Source of the DNA: Saccharopolyspora shandongensis
GTDB lineage: Bacteria > Actinomycetota > Actinomycetes > Mycobacteriales > Pseudonocardiaceae
Assembly: GCF_900106995.1 (NCBI RefSeq)
Contig: NZ_FNOK01000071.1
Location: 1 to 44,279, forward strand
Length of the DNA stretch: 44,279 bases
Reading direction: 5' to 3'
A program made the translations under genes and the position numbers. The notes below the pieces were generated by a model that saw only the letters and a list, made by a program, of their open reading frames with translations, made no database searches and had not been told where the DNA came from. Shown here piece after piece: positions 42,706-44,279 of the stretch (within the stretch, counting starts at the first letter, position 1; each line of letters starts with the position of its first letter).

Positions 42706-44025
42706 TCACCGGTAGAGATGGGCGGAACTACCGGAGGTTTCGCGGACGGTCAGCGCGAGTACGGCCAAGCCCAGCGCGCCGGCCAGGATCAGGATGAAGG
42801 CGGGAACGAACGTGTTTCCGCTGATCCCGATGAGCCAGGCGGCCAGGTATGGCGCACCGCCGCCGCCGAAGGCCGCGCCCAGGCTGTGACCGAACGCCAC
42901 GCCGGTGTTGCGGACCTGGACCGGGAAGAACTCGGGAATGCTGGCGGAGGTGCCGGCCTGGCAGAGCGCGTACGGCACCATGACCAGCGCCAGCCCGGCC
43001 ATCGCGAGTGCGACCGAACCCTGGTTCATCAGGAAGAACGAAGGAACGGTGAGCACGATGTAGGCGCAGTACGACCAGCGCAGCATTCGTTTGGCGCCGG
43101 ATCGGGCAGCGAGTTGCCCGGCGACCGGGATGAGCGCTCCGGCGAGCAGGACGGCGACCAGGACGATGGTCGACGCGGCGCCCTTGGAGAAACCGAGGAT
43201 GTTGCTGAAGTAGACAGCGACGAAGACGGTGCCGAGGTAGGTTCCGGTGTTCTGCACCAAGGCGATGGCGAACACCTTGGCCAGGGGCTTTCGGTGCTCG
43301 CGGAACAGCTCGCGGACCGGCTGGGCGGTGGCGCCTCGCCGCCTGCTGTTCTCGACGAATTCCGGGCTGTCTTCCACGCGCAGACGCAGGTAGAGGCAGA
43401 GCGCGCCCAGCGGCAAGGCGAGCAGGAACGGGATCCGCCATCCCCAGGATTCCATCGCGGGCGCGGGTAGCGCCCCGGCGACGATCGCGGCCATCCCGGC
43501 TGCCGCGCCCTTGCCGAGTTGGGCGGTCGCCGGGATGAACGAGAGGTAGACCGAACGCCGCCTGGGCTCGGCCCATTCCCGGATGTAGCTGGAGGCGCCT
43601 CCGACCTCGCCACCGGCCGAAAAGCCCTGCAGCATGCGGAAAACGACGAGCAGAACGGGAGCCCAAGCACCGAGCTGGGCATAGCCGGGCAAGAGGCCGG
43701 TCAGCGTGGCCGCCACTCCCATGACGGTGACGCTCGCGATGAGGCCGAACCGGCGGCCTTTCCGGTCACCGAGCCACCCGAAGAACAACGCGCCGAGCGG
43801 ACGGACGAAGAAGGCCGAGCCGAAGACCAGCAGCGTGTTCAGCAACCCGGTGGTCGGGTCGTCACTCGGGAAGAACACCACCGACAGCGTCGCCGCCACG
43901 TACCCGTAGACGCTGAAGTCGTAGTACTCGATGAACGTGCCGAAAACGGCGACGCCTGTCGCCTTCTTCGCCTTCCGCCGGTGGGCGTGGGTGGAGGGCG
44001 CTCCTAAGCCGACCTCGGTTGGCAT
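42706..44025 (-). CDS. MHS-family MFS transporter
   Basis: A 439-residue, 12-helix transporter. FGTFIEYYDFSVYGYVAATL in helix 1 is the MHS hallmark, GWLGDRKGRRFGLIASVTVM is the loop 2-3 motif, and FRMLQGFSAGGEVGGASSYI is the helix 4-5 signature of the family that includes shikimate, proline-betaine and citrate symporters. It would import an organic acid or zwitterion with protons. ATG 44025 follows a GGAGCC-like site. The stop lies 112 bases from the anti-sigma gene's stop, convergent with it. The substrate cannot be read from the sequence. It differs clearly from the MHS protein at 4455-5843. Confidence 0.9.
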   Translation of the reverse strand: MPTEVGLGAPSTHAHRRKAKKATGVAVFGTFIEYYDFSVYGYVAATLSVVFFPSDDPTTGLLNTLLVFGSAFFVRPLGALFFGWLGDRKGRRFGLIASVTVMGVAATLTGLLPGYAQLGAWAPVLLVVFRMLQGFSAGGEVGGASSYIREWAEPRRRSVYLSFIPATAQLGKGAAAGMAAIVAGALPAPAMESWGWRIPFLLALPLGALCLYLRLRVEDSPEFVENSRRRGATAQPVRELFREHRKPLAKVFAIALVQNTGTYLGTVFVAVYFSNILGFSKGAASTIVLVAVLLAGALIPVAGQLAARSGAKRMLRWSYCAYIVLTVPSFFLMNQGSVALAMAGLALVMVPYALCQAGTSASIPEFFPVQVRNTGVAFGHSLGAAFGGGGAPYLAAWLIGISGNTFVPAFILILAGALGLAVLALTVRETSGSSAHLYR

Positions 44026-44116
44026 GACGGCTCCTTTGCAGTCATCCGGTAACGGGCTGTTGTCGCCCGCGGTGCTGGCAGCCGATGTCGGCCAAGGCTT
44101 CGCCTGCGGTTGTCGG

Positions 44117-44279
44117 TCAGCGGATCTTCAGCACGAGCTTGCCGGTCGCTTGCCGGTTGTCGATTGCTTTGAGTGCGCTGATGGCGTCGTCGAGGGGGTA
44201 GCTGCCGCCGATGGGTGCGGTGATGGTGCCGGAGGTGATGTGGGGTTCGATCTCTGACCACTGCCAGTGGAGGTAGCCC
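44117..44279 (-). CDS. Zinc-binding dehydrogenase/quinone oxidoreductase family, C-terminal end
   Basis: The last 53 residues of a protein that continues beyond the right edge. PIGGSYPLDDAISALKAIDN followed by RQATGKLVLKIR is the standard end of medium-chain NADP-dependent quinone oxidoreductases and zinc-binding alcohol dehydrogenases, in which the Leu-Asp-Asp-Ala helix and the GKxVL strand close the catalytic domain. It precedes the MHS transporter by 91 bases on the same strand and may be in the same transcript. The cofactor-binding region is not in view. Confidence 0.78.
   Translation of the reverse strand, partial: GYLHWQWSEIEPHITSGTITAPIGGSYPLDDAISALKAIDNRQATGKLVLKIR

Overview
The window is high-GC, GTG-start-rich DNA with tightly overlapping operons, ECF sigma factors and abundant MHS-type transporters. 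This points to an actinomycete. Pseudonocardiales, possibly Saccharopolyspora, is my guess from overall gene style and not something the sequence proves.

Layout. (1) 1-3.2 kb is a decayed zone: the end of an IS630-type transposase, a GntR/FCD regulator fragment, a chimera of a truncated NitT/TauT-type binding protein with a SnoaL-like fragment, one unrecognised ORF and a tRNA 3'-half remnant. (2) 3.2-5.9 kb: an M20 amidohydrolase translationally coupled to an MHS-family transporter, closed by a hairpin. (3) 5.9-6.8 kb: non-coding, with a 48-nt palindrome, a decayed 2-hydroxyacid dehydrogenase and two GTATAC-centred operator candidates. (4) 6.8-14 kb: a complete peptide-type ABC importer operon ending in a cytosine-deaminase-like amidohydrolase. 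(5) 14.1-15.1 kb: a divergent VOC/MarR pair around a palindromic operator. (6) 15.6-16.8 kb: thyA-folA. (7) 16.9-17.4 kb: an IstB remnant. (8) 17.5-25.3 kb: a catabolic operon (GMC oxidoreductase, small subunit, aldehyde dehydrogenase, NCS1 permease, ureohydrolase) followed by a PucR regulator. (9) 25.4-31.8 kb: a LysR regulator convergent with a minus-strand operon made of a 4Fe-4S/NrfD fusion, a molybdopterin oxidoreductase and Mrp. (10) 32-32.9 kb: colliding fragments of a sugar transporter and an AfsR-like regulator. (11) 32.9-35.6 kb: alr and a cycA-like permease. (12) 35.9-42.6 kb: a NicO-type metal exporter, a 5'-truncated PQQ-propeller gene, a vanadium-haloperoxidase-like secreted enzyme, a small lipoprotein, and an ECF sigma/anti-sigma pair. 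(13) 42.7-44.3 kb: a second MHS transporter and the end of a quinone-oxidoreductase-like gene.

How the genes work together. The GMC-ALDH-ureohydrolase order fits oxidation of a guanidino alcohol to the aldehyde, then to the acid, then hydrolysis to an amino acid plus urea, with an NCS1 importer and PucR control. The Mo operon resembles cytoplasm-facing respiratory enzymes of the SoeABC/PsrABC type, but the iron-sulfur and membrane subunits are one polypeptide. The ECF sigma gene, the lipoprotein gene and the haloperoxidase-like gene each carry the same upstream motif, TGAAC-17 nt-CGTAC, which defines a small local regulon readable directly from the DNA.
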